From: Patescibacteria group bacterium
Lineage (GTDB): Bacteria; Patescibacteriota; Patescibacteriia; Patescibacteriales; UBA12465
Reading direction: 5' to 3'
Assembly: GCA_016938835.1 (NCBI GenBank)
Contig: JAFGTW010000029.1
Location: forward strand, 1-39,287
Length of the DNA: 39,287 nucleotides
Shown: positions 1 to 6,841 of the stretch, in pieces
How the letters are laid out: each line of letters begins with the position of its first letter
How positions within the stretch are numbered: position 1 is the first letter of the stretch
Position numbers and translations under genes: made by a program
The notes under the pieces: generated by a model
Seen by the model: the letters and a program-made list of their open reading frames with translations, nothing else
What the model was told of the DNA's origin: nothing
The model's database searches: none

Positions 1-552
1 GATAAAGGTTATTCACCATCACTTAATGAAATTAAAGAAGCTGTTGGCAGCTCGGCTATTTCTACCGTTCATGAGCATGTCAGTAATCTGATTCGTAAAG
101 GTGTCTTAAAGCGCGTTAAAGGGGCAGCACGAAGCCTAGAGCTAGCTAAGGTAAAGTTCGGCGCAACTATGTCTGTACCTTTAGTTGGTGCGATTGCCTG
201 CGGTGAACCGATTGAAGCAATTGAAGAAACAGATGACGTTGTTTCTATTGCTCAGGACGATCGCTTTAGCCCTAAAGATTTATATGCCTTAAGAGCGAAG
301 GGAAATTCAATGATTGGTGACGGAATATTTAGCGGTGATTTCCTGATTATTAAAAAACAGACTTGGGCAAATAATGGTGATACTGTAGTAGCAATTATCG
401 ATGACAACGAAGCAACCTTAAAAAGATTTTATAAAGAGAAAGATAAAATTAGACTGCAACCGGCTAATACTGACTATGAACCGATTTTCCGCCGTGAGGT
501 AGCTGTTAGAGGTATTGTTGTCAAAGTTATTCGCGATTTAGTTCACGCTTAA
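1..552 (+). CDS. lexA: LexA repressor, 5' end cut by the window
   Basis: SOS-response repressor and self-cleaving S24 protease. The frame is open from base 1, so the N-terminal winged helix-turn-helix is present except for roughly the first 15-20 residues; the ATG at 169 is internal. In window numbering the winged-helix tail runs to about residue 45, followed by the cleavage region with Cys67-Gly68 (motif GAIACGEP), the catalytic serine Ser103 in GNSM, and the catalytic lysine Lys141 in ATLKRF. The 38-residue Ser-Lys spacing fits the family. The scissile bond would be Cys-Gly, as in UmuD, rather than the Ala-Gly of E. coli LexA. A short ORF and a terminator follow, so the transcript ends at about 766. 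The promoter and any SOS box lie outside the window. Identity is firm from the protease domain; the DNA target is unknown. Confidence 0.93.
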   Translation, partial: DKGYSPSLNEIKEAVGSSAISTVHEHVSNLIRKGVLKRVKGAARSLELAKVKFGATMSVPLVGAIACGEPIEAIEETDDVVSIAQDDRFSPKDLYALRAKGNSMIGDGIFSGDFLIIKKQTWANNGDTVVAIIDDNEATLKRFYKEKDKIRLQPANTDYEPIFRREVAVRGIVVKVIRDLVHA

Positions 553-581
553 TTAATTTACTTATTAATAATTTTAAATAT

Positions 582-719
582 ATGATTAGTTCAATCTTCT
601 CCACTCAAAAAAAGCTGGTTTATAGAATCAGCAAAGAATCACCTCGCGATCAAAAGATTTTTCGCGCTAAGTATAACCGCTTAATGCAATCTCGCCCAAT
701 CTTTATGTGGGCAAGATAA
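582..719 (+). CDS. small basic protein downstream of lexA (45 aa, unrecognised)
   Basis: An ATG-started frame of 45 codons begins 29 bases after the lexA stop and ends just before the terminator at 737-766. The product begins MISSIFSTQKKLVYRIS and ends FMWAR; it has 11 Lys/Arg against 2 Asp/Glu, no membrane segment and no cysteine. There is no Shine-Dalgarno, but most genes in this window lack one. I do not recognise the protein. Its placement in the same transcript as lexA, its strongly basic composition and the terminator directly after it favour a real gene, possibly DNA- or RNA-binding or SOS-linked, but this is inference from position only. Confidence 0.5.
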   Translation: MISSIFSTQKKLVYRISKESPRDQKIFRAKYNRLMQSRPIFMWAR

Positions 720-736
720 TAGTTTTTAGGTTATTT

Positions 737-766
737 AAAAAACCCGTCAAATAGGCGGGTTTTTTG
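737..766 (+). terminator. rho-independent terminator of the lexA transcript
   Basis: An A-rich stretch runs into CCCG, a 9-base loop, CGGG and a run of six T. The flanking A and T tracts extend the stem to about 10 bp. It lies 17 bases after the small ORF. Confidence 0.85.
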
Positions 767-860
767 TTATCCATTACTTTGATTGGTAATTGTTATCTAA
801 ATGTTAATTTGTTTTTGTTAATATTTACTGGCAATAAATTAATTAATGACAATCGTAGGT

Positions 861-891
861 TTGACTTATTATATCTAATTAGATATAATAA
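861..891 (+). promoter_or_regulatory. promoter with overlapping palindromic operator for the toxin-antitoxin operon
   Basis: TTGACT (861-866), 17 bases, TATAAT (884-889) form a near-consensus promoter. The 26 bases 866-891 are a perfect palindrome (half-site TTATTATATCTAA) that fills the spacer and covers the -10 box. This is the expected placement for an autoregulatory operator of the antitoxin or toxin-antitoxin complex encoded 35 bases downstream. Confidence 0.8.
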
Positions 892-925
892 CCTTATATT
901 CCTTCATTGTTGTTTTTCTAAATAA

Positions 926-1354
926 ATGAAGGTAGTGTACTATTTTGACCATGATTTACAGTATTGTCCGGTAAAAGAATATTTATCAAGATATTCTCTT
1001 GATTGCAGAATAAAGTCTCAGATTAAGAATAAAAATTTAAATCTACTGGCAAATATTGATGCAAAGATAAATTATGTGCTCGCAAATTTTGGTCGACCAG
1101 TGGCTCCTATCTCCTATAGCTTGGATAGAAATTTCAATTTTTTAGAAATAAAGCAGCGGAAAGATAAAAATATTTTGATCAGAATTTTTTATTGCTGTTA
1201 TGAAGATTTGTTGGTTTTGCTAGCTTGTCTGGAAAAGCCAGATAACTATGACAACCGAAAGACAAGACAGAAAATTAGAAGGGAATTAGAGCTTGTTCAA
1301 GATTTTCAAGATAAATTTATTGCTAACCCAAAATTATATGAGAACTACCAATAA
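926..1354 (+). CDS. HigB/Gp49-like toxin of a type II toxin-antitoxin pair
   Basis: 142 residues resembling the phage-derived Gp49-like / HigB branch of the RelE superfamily, whose members cleave mRNA, usually on the ribosome. The core strands are visible at about residues 70-105: FLEIKQRKDKNILIRIFY, then a hydrophobic strand LLVLLACLEKP, followed by a C-terminal basic helix with RKTRQKIRRELE. The N-terminal ~60 residues are less typical. Toxin-first order followed by an overlapping helix-turn-helix gene is the HigBA arrangement. No Shine-Dalgarno is seen; the ATG at 926 lies about 30 bases after the predicted transcription start. The family call comes from pattern and context; catalytic residues are poorly conserved in this family and I cannot judge activity. 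Confidence 0.75.
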   Translation: MKVVYYFDHDLQYCPVKEYLSRYSLDCRIKSQIKNKNLNLLANIDAKINYVLANFGRPVAPISYSLDRNFNFLEIKQRKDKNILIRIFYCCYEDLLVLLACLEKPDNYDNRKTRQKIRRELELVQDFQDKFIANPKLYENYQ

Positions 1355-1748
1355 AAAAGTAATTGATACCATGGCCGAGGCTAGAAAAATGCCCGGTTTT
1401 TCAGAAATTTTTTCAGATGCAAATATGCGTTTACGTTTGGCTGTGGAGATTTATCAGAGTAGAGAAAAATTAGGATTAAGTCAGCAAGATTTAGCAAAAA
1501 TAATTAAATCTACTCAGAAGGTTATTTCTCACTTGGAAAGCGGTGATGTTAATCTAGGTCTTAGTTTATTAAATAGAATCTCGTCTGCCTTACACTTTAA
1601 CGCCGATAATTGGGCAAGAATATTAGATTTTGATTTACCTGGAATTAAGTTTGTTGTTTCGGCTCAGGCTAGTCAATGTGGTCGCGTTATTAAGCAAAGT
1701 AATATCTCAGAAACTGATGCAAGTTTTAACCTTTCTAAATTATTTTAA
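1338..1748 (+). CDS. XRE-family helix-turn-helix antitoxin (HigA-like)
   Basis: A 136-residue protein with an XRE-type helix-turn-helix at about residues 38-90: REKLGLSQQDLAKIIKSTQKVISHLESG, then LSLLNRISSALHF. It would bind and neutralise the upstream toxin and repress the operon, probably through the 866-891 palindrome. I chose the ATG at 1338, which overlaps the toxin gene by 17 bases; the frame stays open upstream to an ATG at 1293, but that would add 15 residues inside the toxin gene, and an ATG at 1371 is a further option. The N-terminal MAEARKMPGFSEIF is like the segment preceding the HTH in HigA-type antitoxins. The C-terminal ~45 residues have no recognisable domain. Confidence 0.78.
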   Translation: MRTTNKKVIDTMAEARKMPGFSEIFSDANMRLRLAVEIYQSREKLGLSQQDLAKIIKSTQKVISHLESGDVNLGLSLLNRISSALHFNADNWARILDFDLPGIKFVVSAQASQCGRVIKQSNISETDASFNLSKLF

Positions 1749-1769
1749 AAAAATAAATAATATAATCAT

Positions 1770-2201
1770 ATGCAACATCATTGGTCAGTCTTATGTCAAA
1801 GTTCAGTTATAGATATTGATAGCAATTTACTCAGTCTTTATGACTGCTTAGAAGAGTTAAATATTAATACCCCTTTAAAGCCAGGTCAGCCGATTAATAT
1901 ACCCATTAGCTTTGAGGTGGTGAGCTTTTTAAGTGATAATAAGTTAAAAACGGAGAGAAAGTTAGAGTTAAAAGCCGAGATGATTGATCCTAAGGGCAAG
2001 AAGATTAATGAATTTGGGGGACAATTATTTTTTAAAGATGGTTCTAAGCGTTTACGTAGTCGCTTAAAGATTCAGGGCTTGACTTTAAATGAACCGGGTA
2101 CTTATATTATGCATATAAGCTTTCAAGGACTTGATGGTTTAGATTTTAAGGCTGAATGTGATTTACCACTAGATGTAAATATTAGTTATAAGTTAATGTA
2201 G
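1770..2201 (+). CDS. conserved hypothetical protein, possibly DUF6941-like, third gene of the TA operon
   Basis: 143 residues with no signal peptide or membrane segment. The pattern is beta-rich: an N-terminal strand with a Cys, IDIDSNLLSLYDCLEEL, then alternating strands including LELKAEMIDPKGKKI and LNEPGTYIMHISFQ. This resembles the single-domain beta-sandwich DUF6941 family, but I am not certain. It begins 21 bases after the antitoxin stop with no terminator between them, and the only terminator follows it, so it is probably co-transcribed with the toxin-antitoxin pair. A TATAAT at 1761-1766 is too close to the ATG to serve as its promoter unless a later start is used, and no in-frame ATG follows nearby. 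Confidence 0.65.
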   Translation: MQHHWSVLCQSSVIDIDSNLLSLYDCLEELNINTPLKPGQPINIPISFEVVSFLSDNKLKTERKLELKAEMIDPKGKKINEFGGQLFFKDGSKRLRSRLKIQGLTLNEPGTYIMHISFQGLDGLDFKAECDLPLDVNISYKLM

Positions 2202-2214
2202 AGCATTTCTGAAT

Positions 2215-2250
2215 AAAAAAAGAAGCCGAACATAGAAGTGCTCGGCTTTT
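2215..2250. terminator. bidirectional terminator between convergent genes
   Basis: AAAAAAAGAAGCCGA, a 12-base loop, then TCGGCTTTT. A-tract before and T-tract after the stem allow termination from both sides, matching the convergent genes at 1770-2201 (+) and 2264-2623 (-). Confidence 0.8.
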
Positions 2251-2263
2251 ATTGAGGTCATTA

Positions 2264-2623
2264 TTACTCCATACATCTAGAGGGAAGTATAGTTATTCCT
2301 ATTGAGGCCAATAAAAATAGAGTTATGCTGGCGCTTAAGGCCTCTATATTGGAGAAATAAGAGGGCATAGTGAATACATCCAAATAAATATTAATTATGC
2401 TAATAATTAATATGGTTAAGGATATGGGTAGGTTAATTTTTGATAATTTAATTATCTTTTTTTCATTTAGCAATATGCCTATACAAAGATAGCTTAAAAA
2501 GACAGCCCAGATGGCGGCATTGGTTGCATCATGTGAGAAAATGAAAGAAATGAAAAATAATACAAAAGCAATTATTCCTAATCTTTTTAATCTCTGCAGG
2601 GTAAAGTTTAATGATTTTTGCAT
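2264..2623 (-). CDS. small multi-pass membrane protein, unrecognised
   Basis: 119 residues with a basic N-terminus (FTLQRLKRLG) and about four hydrophobic segments (residues 16-32, 36-53, 65-83 and 94-112). No family motif is visible. It is transcribed towards the TA operon and away from the ferritin gene, with which it shares an intergenic region. Its function cannot be inferred from sequence; a small membrane accessory or holin-like role is not supported by any motif. Confidence 0.6.
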   Translation of the reverse strand: MQKSLNFTLQRLKRLGIIAFVLFFISFIFSHDATNAAIWAVFLSYLCIGILLNEKKIIKLSKINLPISLTILIISIINIYLDVFTMPSYFSNIEALSASITLFLLASIGITILPSRCME

Positions 2624-2665
2624 GGCAGTATAATTTAATTAGGTTTATAATGTTAAAGATCTATT

Positions 2666-2674
2666 ATAATATCA
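2666..2674 (-). promoter_or_regulatory. possible extended -10 promoter of the membrane-protein gene
   Basis: On the minus strand TGATATTAT is an extended -10 element about 43 bases upstream of the ATG at 2623. A TTGACT lies further upstream (2692-2697) but at a 20-base spacing, longer than ideal. Confidence 0.4.
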
Positions 2675-2678
2675 TCAC

Positions 2679-2704
2679 AAATAACCTTATAAGTCAAGTT
2701 ATTT
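2679..2704. promoter_or_regulatory. inverted repeat in the shared ferritin/membrane-protein promoter region
   Basis: AAATAAC (2679-2685) and GTTATTT (2698-2704) are perfect inverted 7-mers separated by 12 bases that include the palindrome CTTATAAG. The element lies just upstream of the ferritin -35 and over the minus-strand -35-like TTGACT. It may be an operator; no regulator can be named. Confidence 0.35.
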
Positions 2705-2706
2705 GG

Positions 2707-2736
2707 TTGAATAAATTATAATTTCTGTGTTATACT
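2707..2736 (+). promoter_or_regulatory. promoter of the ferritin gene
   Basis: TTGAAT (2707-2712), 18 bases, TATACT (2731-2736) preceded by TGT, giving an extended -10. Transcription would start about 40 bases before the ATG at 2784. Confidence 0.65.
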
Positions 2737-2783
2737 ACAATTTAGTCCCAGTTATGGGGTATTAATAATTTAATTACATATTT

Positions 2784-3305
2784 ATGACTGATAAAATAAA
2801 AAATATTTTAAATGAGCAAATTCGTGAGGAAATGTATTCTTCTAATCTCTATTTAGCTATGGCAGGACGTTTAGAGTCTTGGAATTTAAAGGGAATGGCT
2901 AATTGGATGCATATACAGGCTAAGGAAGAGCATAATCATGCCCTTGGTTTTTTCTATTTTCTTTTGGACCGTGATATAGAGCCAATTGTCCCAGCAATTG
3001 CACTGCCTGACTTAAGTGGCATTAACAAGGCTAGTGATGTTTTTGCGGCCGCCTTAAAACACGAACAGCATATTACTGCTTGTATCTACAAAATATATGA
3101 ACTAGCCAAGGAAGAGAAGGATCACGCCTTAGAATCATTTATTAAGTGGTATATTGATGAGCAAGTAGAAGAAGAAGCTAACGCCAAGGAAATTTCTGGC
3201 AAATTAAATTTGGTTGGCGATGCTGGGCCTTCCTTGTATTTATTGGATCAGGAATTGGCCGCTCGTGTCTTTGTTGAATATATTCCTGGGAAAACTGCCG
3301 CTTAA
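2784..3305 (+). CDS. ftnA: bacterial non-haem ferritin
   Basis: Iron-storage protein that oxidises Fe(II) and stores it as a mineral in a 24-subunit cage. The 173-residue length and four-helix pattern fit FtnA. The ferroxidase ligands are all present: Glu16 in REEMYSS, Glu49 and His52 in KEEHNHA, Glu94 in KHEQH, and Gln127 with Glu130 in DEQVEEE. There is no haem-binding Met at a bacterioferritin-like position that I can identify, so non-haem ferritin is preferred. The gene is a single transcription unit with its own promoter and terminator. An inverted repeat upstream could make it regulated, but no Fur box is recognisable. Confidence 0.93.
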   Translation: MTDKIKNILNEQIREEMYSSNLYLAMAGRLESWNLKGMANWMHIQAKEEHNHALGFFYFLLDRDIEPIVPAIALPDLSGINKASDVFAAALKHEQHITACIYKIYELAKEEKDHALESFIKWYIDEQVEEEANAKEISGKLNLVGDAGPSLYLLDQELAARVFVEYIPGKTAA

Positions 3306-3332
3306 TAACAACTAATTTTAGACTCTTGTTTA

Positions 3333-3366
3333 AAAATCCACCGCACTCTACGCGGTGGGTTTTTAA
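3333..3366 (+). terminator. terminator of the ferritin gene
   Basis: CCACCGC, a 7-base loop, GCGGTGG and a T-run; strong 7-bp GC-rich stem starting 27 bases after the stop codon. Confidence 0.85.
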
Positions 3367-3380
3367 TTATTAGCTCGTCG

Positions 3381-3409
3381 TTGTTGTTTAAGTTTATATA
3401 TTATATAAT
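3381..3409 (+). promoter_or_regulatory. promoter of the O-antigen ligase/TPR gene
   Basis: TTGTTG (3381-3386), 17 bases, TATAAT (3404-3409). The ATG is at 3443, so the leader would be about 25 bases with no Shine-Dalgarno. Confidence 0.65.
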
Positions 3410-3442
3410 AGTGTTAGTAATTAAATATTAAATTTAGACTTT

Positions 3443-5689
3443 ATGTCCGCTAAAACTTATCAGCGTATTTTGCAAATTGGCGTTTTTGCCTCTTTGGGCG
3501 TTGTTTTTCTTGTTTTCTCAAATCTACTGTTCCCATACATTTCCTCAAAGCAGTTAAGCTTTAATATCCTAATTGAAGCCTTATTGCCTTTTTGGTTGTT
3601 GTTAATTTGGAAATATCCCTCTTTTCGTCCAAAATCTTCACCAATAACTTGGGGTCTTTTGGCTTATTTAGCGATTATTCTGTTGTCGTGTTTTACCGGC
3701 ATTGATTTTAATCTGAGTTTCTGGGGTGATGTAGAGCGCTTGCTCGGCTTTTTTCATATTTTTCATTTCTTCGTGCTGTATTTATATATTATTACCGTTT
3801 TTCGTAATCAGGAAGATTGGTATTGGTTATTATCAGCCTCTGTACTGGCTGCTTCAGTCGAAGCGTTTTTAATTATACGCGGACAAGATATTGGCACAAT
3901 TGGTAATACGGCTTATGTAAGTGGTTACATGATTTTTAATCTGTTTTTTGCCGGCTTGTTATTACTAAGAACTTCTTGGCAAAAACAGTGGCCCTTCTAT
4001 ATCGCCATTATTTTAATGTTTATTGCTTTTTTTAAGGCGGATACTTCGGGAGCAATTATTGGTTTGGGCTTGGGCTTGCTTTTTCTTGTCTTTTTACTCG
4101 GTTTTTTTGCCTCACGACGTCTATGGCGACGGAGCTCTTTAATTGCCTTTGCCGTGGCTATAATTGCTGTTTTAGTTTTATTCTCTCAATACAATCAACC
4201 TTGGTTTAAAAATAATAGCTTTCTGCATGATTTAAGCGCCAATAAATCTACTTTTCAAACACGTTTAATTTCTTGGCGAGGGGCGGCGGCTGATTTTCAT
4301 TTACATCCTTGGCTCGGTAACGGTTTTGGTAACTATGCCATGATTTTTGATCGTCAATTTGATTCTAAGTTTTTTGATTACACGACTTCTGATACCTATT
4401 TTGATCGAGCTCACAATAATTTAATTGATATTACTTCTACTACTGGTGTTATTGGTTTACTATCATATTTAAGTATTTTTGTAGCGGCTGCATTTATTTG
4501 GCGCCGAAAAATAGTAAGCGAAGGAAAGAGAATTAAGCCTGGTTATGAGGGAATTGTTATGAAAGAACTGATGGTTTTAGCGGCTCTGCTGCTAGCTTAT
4601 TTTGTCCAAAATTTGGCTGTTTTTGACTCGCTGGTGACTTATATTGGTTTAATGCTTGTTTTGGCATATCTGGTATTTTTGACGCAGAAAGATGAAACAG
4701 ACGAGCCTATTAGTTTAACTGAAGTAAATGCTAGATACAGCGCTGCTAAAGAATTGTTTTTTCTTATTTTGCTCGCCCTAACTTCTCTTGTATTAATTTA
4801 TTCATATAGTATCCGACCTTTTATAATGTTGAAAACTACCATCGATGCTTATACGGATATGGCTTATTCTAAGTATGATCAAGCCTTTGATAAATATAAA
4901 CAAGCTTTCTCTTTTCATACACCATTAGATCGAGATGCTCGTAACACTTTAATTAACTTGGTTATTAGCAAACCAACCATGTTTACCAGTCTTAACGATA
5001 ATGGAATTAAAGAATCTTTAGCATATGTTTTATCATTGTCGGAAGAAAATTTAGTCTATAATGAAGAGGATAGTCTTGCTCAAATGCAAGCAGCACAATT
5101 GTATGATGTCGCTTCACGATATTATTCTCAGGATATATCAATGTTTAAGTTTTATTCGGATAAAGCTTTAGAGGCGATTGATAAGTCTTTGGCGGCTAGT
5201 CCACGGCGTATACCTGTATATTTTGTTAAAGCCCAAATTCAGGCTAATCGTGGCGACTTAGATGGTGCCGAGCGGTCATTTTTAACTGCTTATGATTTAA
5301 ATCCAAATTACGTTGAGGTGCATTGTCAATTAGCAAATTTTTATTTCTTAACAGATTCAGATAAATATATTGATTATGCTAGTAATTGTCTTGATCATAG
5401 TGGTAAAAATTTAATGCCTTCAACTTTAGGAGCTGCTACCACTTACTATCAAGAGAATGAAGATAATGCTCATCTTTTGCTAGCTTATCGTCTGCTCGTT
5501 GTTCAGGGTAATAAAGAGGCTTTACTCTATGCCAATTTAGCTAAATTAGAGTTAGCGGCCGGTGATTTTGAAGCTGCTTTAAATGATGCTGTTATGGCGG
5601 CTGAAATTGATCCATCTTTACGACCAGCCGTTCAAGCGTTTTTACAGGATGTAGAAAAAATTAAAAACGCTAATTCTGAAACAAATTAA
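3443..5689 (+). CDS. O-antigen ligase/polymerase family membrane protein with C-terminal TPR domain
   Basis: 748 residues. About ten or more hydrophobic membrane segments fill residues 10-465. The Wzy/WaaL signature is the large periplasmic-loop motif HPWLGNGFGNYAMIF at about residues 286-300, followed by RAHNNLIDITSTTGVIGLLSYLS. This family joins or polymerises undecaprenyl-linked glycans, or glycosylates proteins (PglL-type). From about residue 475 to the end there are TPR-like helical pairs, for example DLDGAERSFLTAYDLNPNY and GDFEAALNDAVMAAEIDPS, which would face the outside and may bind an acceptor protein. The gene stands alone between its promoter and a strong terminator. A polymerase, ligase or protein O-glycosyltransferase role cannot be told apart from sequence. 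Confidence 0.85.
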   Translation: MSAKTYQRILQIGVFASLGVVFLVFSNLLFPYISSKQLSFNILIEALLPFWLLLIWKYPSFRPKSSPITWGLLAYLAIILLSCFTGIDFNLSFWGDVERLLGFFHIFHFFVLYLYIITVFRNQEDWYWLLSASVLAASVEAFLIIRGQDIGTIGNTAYVSGYMIFNLFFAGLLLLRTSWQKQWPFYIAIILMFIAFFKADTSGAIIGLGLGLLFLVFLLGFFASRRLWRRSSLIAFAVAIIAVLVLFSQYNQPWFKNNSFLHDLSANKSTFQTRLISWRGAAADFHLHPWLGNGFGNYAMIFDRQFDSKFFDYTTSDTYFDRAHNNLIDITSTTGVIGLLSYLSIFVAAAFIWRRKIVSEGKRIKPGYEGIVMKELMVLAALLLAYFVQNLAVFDSLVTYIGLMLVLAYLVFLTQKDETDEPISLTEVNARYSAAKELFFLILLALTSLVLIYSYSIRPFIMLKTTIDAYTDMAYSKYDQAFDKYKQAFSFHTPLDRDARNTLINLVISKPTMFTSLNDNGIKESLAYVLSLSEENLVYNEEDSLAQMQAAQLYDVASRYYSQDISMFKFYSDKALEAIDKSLAASPRRIPVYFVKAQIQANRGDLDGAERSFLTAYDLNPNYVEVHCQLANFYFLTDSDKYIDYASNCLDHSGKNLMPSTLGAATTYYQENEDNAHLLLAYRLLVVQGNKEALLYANLAKLELAAGDFEAALNDAVMAAEIDPSLRPAVQAFLQDVEKIKNANSETN

Positions 5690-5710
5690 ATACTGTTGTT
5701 AAAAATAGAC

Positions 5711-5738
5711 AAAACGCCCGTTAATACGGGCGTTTTTT
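5711..5738 (+). terminator. terminator of the O-antigen ligase/TPR gene
   Basis: AAAACGCCCG, loop TTAATA, CGGGCGTTTTTT: a perfect 10-bp stem followed by T's, 22 bases after the stop. Confidence 0.9.
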
Positions 5739-5794
5739 GTTGTATATTTTCAGAACTATCTTAATTTTATCTTCAGCTGTCTTCAGCTTGCTTT

Positions 5795-5803
5795 TGCTAT
5801 TAT
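5795..5803 (+). promoter_or_regulatory. possible extended -10 promoter for the two-gene surface operon
   Basis: TGCTATTAT is an extended -10 element 88 bases before the ATG at 5891; no good -35 is seen. The leader between them contains no Shine-Dalgarno and only short GC-rich inverted bases (GAGGGCCAAGGCCTC region). Confidence 0.4.
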
Positions 5804-5890
5804 ATTTTTTGGTACCGTAATTTGCCGACTAGCTTTCGCCCTTGATATAAACGCGCCGTATTTGAGGGCCAAGGCCTCGGCTCTAATTTT

Positions 5891-6841
5891 ATGTTAATGC
5901 CTTTAATTCCCAAGAAAAAGAGTAAATATCATATACTTTGGCAGAAATATCGTTGGTGGATAATTTTGGCTGTTATTATTTTAATATTTATTATTTTATT
6001 AAGTCCTTATGTTTTTCGTCCTTGGACTCGTTATCCTGAAGTTTTACGTACTAAAATCGCTTGGCGAAATTTTGAAGCTACTTTTCAAGAATCATGTCGG
6101 GAGGAATGTTTATCAAAACGACAGTCCTATGCCATAATTTGGCGCCAAGTATATAAAAGGCGGCCGGAATTATTAACTGAATATTTTCAGAGCGTTTTTA
6201 GTGGTGACAACAGGGAATTACAATCTGCTTTAATTAAAATAATGGCGGCTGATAGTGTAAATAAAAATTTACCAGCACTATTAGCGCAAGTTATCGCGGA
6301 TAAAGATGCTTCTTTGGAAAATAAGCGCTTAATTGTAAATTTATTTTCAGAATCCTTTGCTGATGATAATTGGCTTGATCAATTAAGAACGCAAATTAGT
6401 GACGCCGGTATATTGTTAGCGGACAGGCTTTACGCTTTGTCATTATTAAAATCATATCCTAATCCAGCCAATGCTTTAATTTTAAAAAATATTATTCTCA
6501 ATAATTCGCCTGAAGAATTATTAGGCGAGTCTTGTCAACTGGCCGGTGAATGGGATGAAAAGTTATTTGTTTGGACAGAAACTGACATGGACATAATGGC
6601 ACAAATTATTGCTCAGGCGGAAAGTGGTCCTCAGCGTTGGCGTAGAATTTGGTTATTACTGCTAATTAAAGCTCATGATTCCAAACTTCAAACGATATTA
6701 CGCGATGTAGCTGAAAATATCACTTTAGATAACATCAGTCGAGGTTTAGCAGCGGAGGCGCTTAAGAATAAATTTTCTTTAGATATTAATACGCCTGAAC
6801 CGACGGCGGCGGAGTGGCAAGTATTTTATGAAAAAATATAA
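5891..6841 (+). CDS. single-pass membrane protein with helical-repeat-like domain, unrecognised
   Basis: 316 residues. A basic N-terminus (KKKSKYHILWQKYRW) precedes one strong membrane segment at about residues 23-42; the remaining ~270 residues are predicted outside and almost entirely helical, with HEAT-like pairs such as LPALLAQVIADKDASLENKRL and LADRLYALSLLKSYPNPANAL. Two cysteines in ESCREECLS could form a disulphide. The end overlaps the next gene by 14 bases, so the two are translationally coupled, which points to a shared job with the large secreted protein, perhaps in its export or anchoring. I do not recognise a family. Confidence 0.7.
   Translation: MLMPLIPKKKSKYHILWQKYRWWIILAVIILIFIILLSPYVFRPWTRYPEVLRTKIAWRNFEATFQESCREECLSKRQSYAIIWRQVYKRRPELLTEYFQSVFSGDNRELQSALIKIMAADSVNKNLPALLAQVIADKDASLENKRLIVNLFSESFADDNWLDQLRTQISDAGILLADRLYALSLLKSYPNPANALILKNIILNNSPEELLGESCQLAGEWDEKLFVWTETDMDIMAQIIAQAESGPQRWRRIWLLLLIKAHDSKLQTILRDVAENITLDNISRGLAAEALKNKFSLDINTPEPTAAEWQVFYEKI

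Noticed and set aside
1761-1766. TATAAT as promoter of the 1770 gene
   Set aside because: Transcription would begin after the ATG at 1770; no later in-frame start is near, so co-transcription with the TA pair is more likely.
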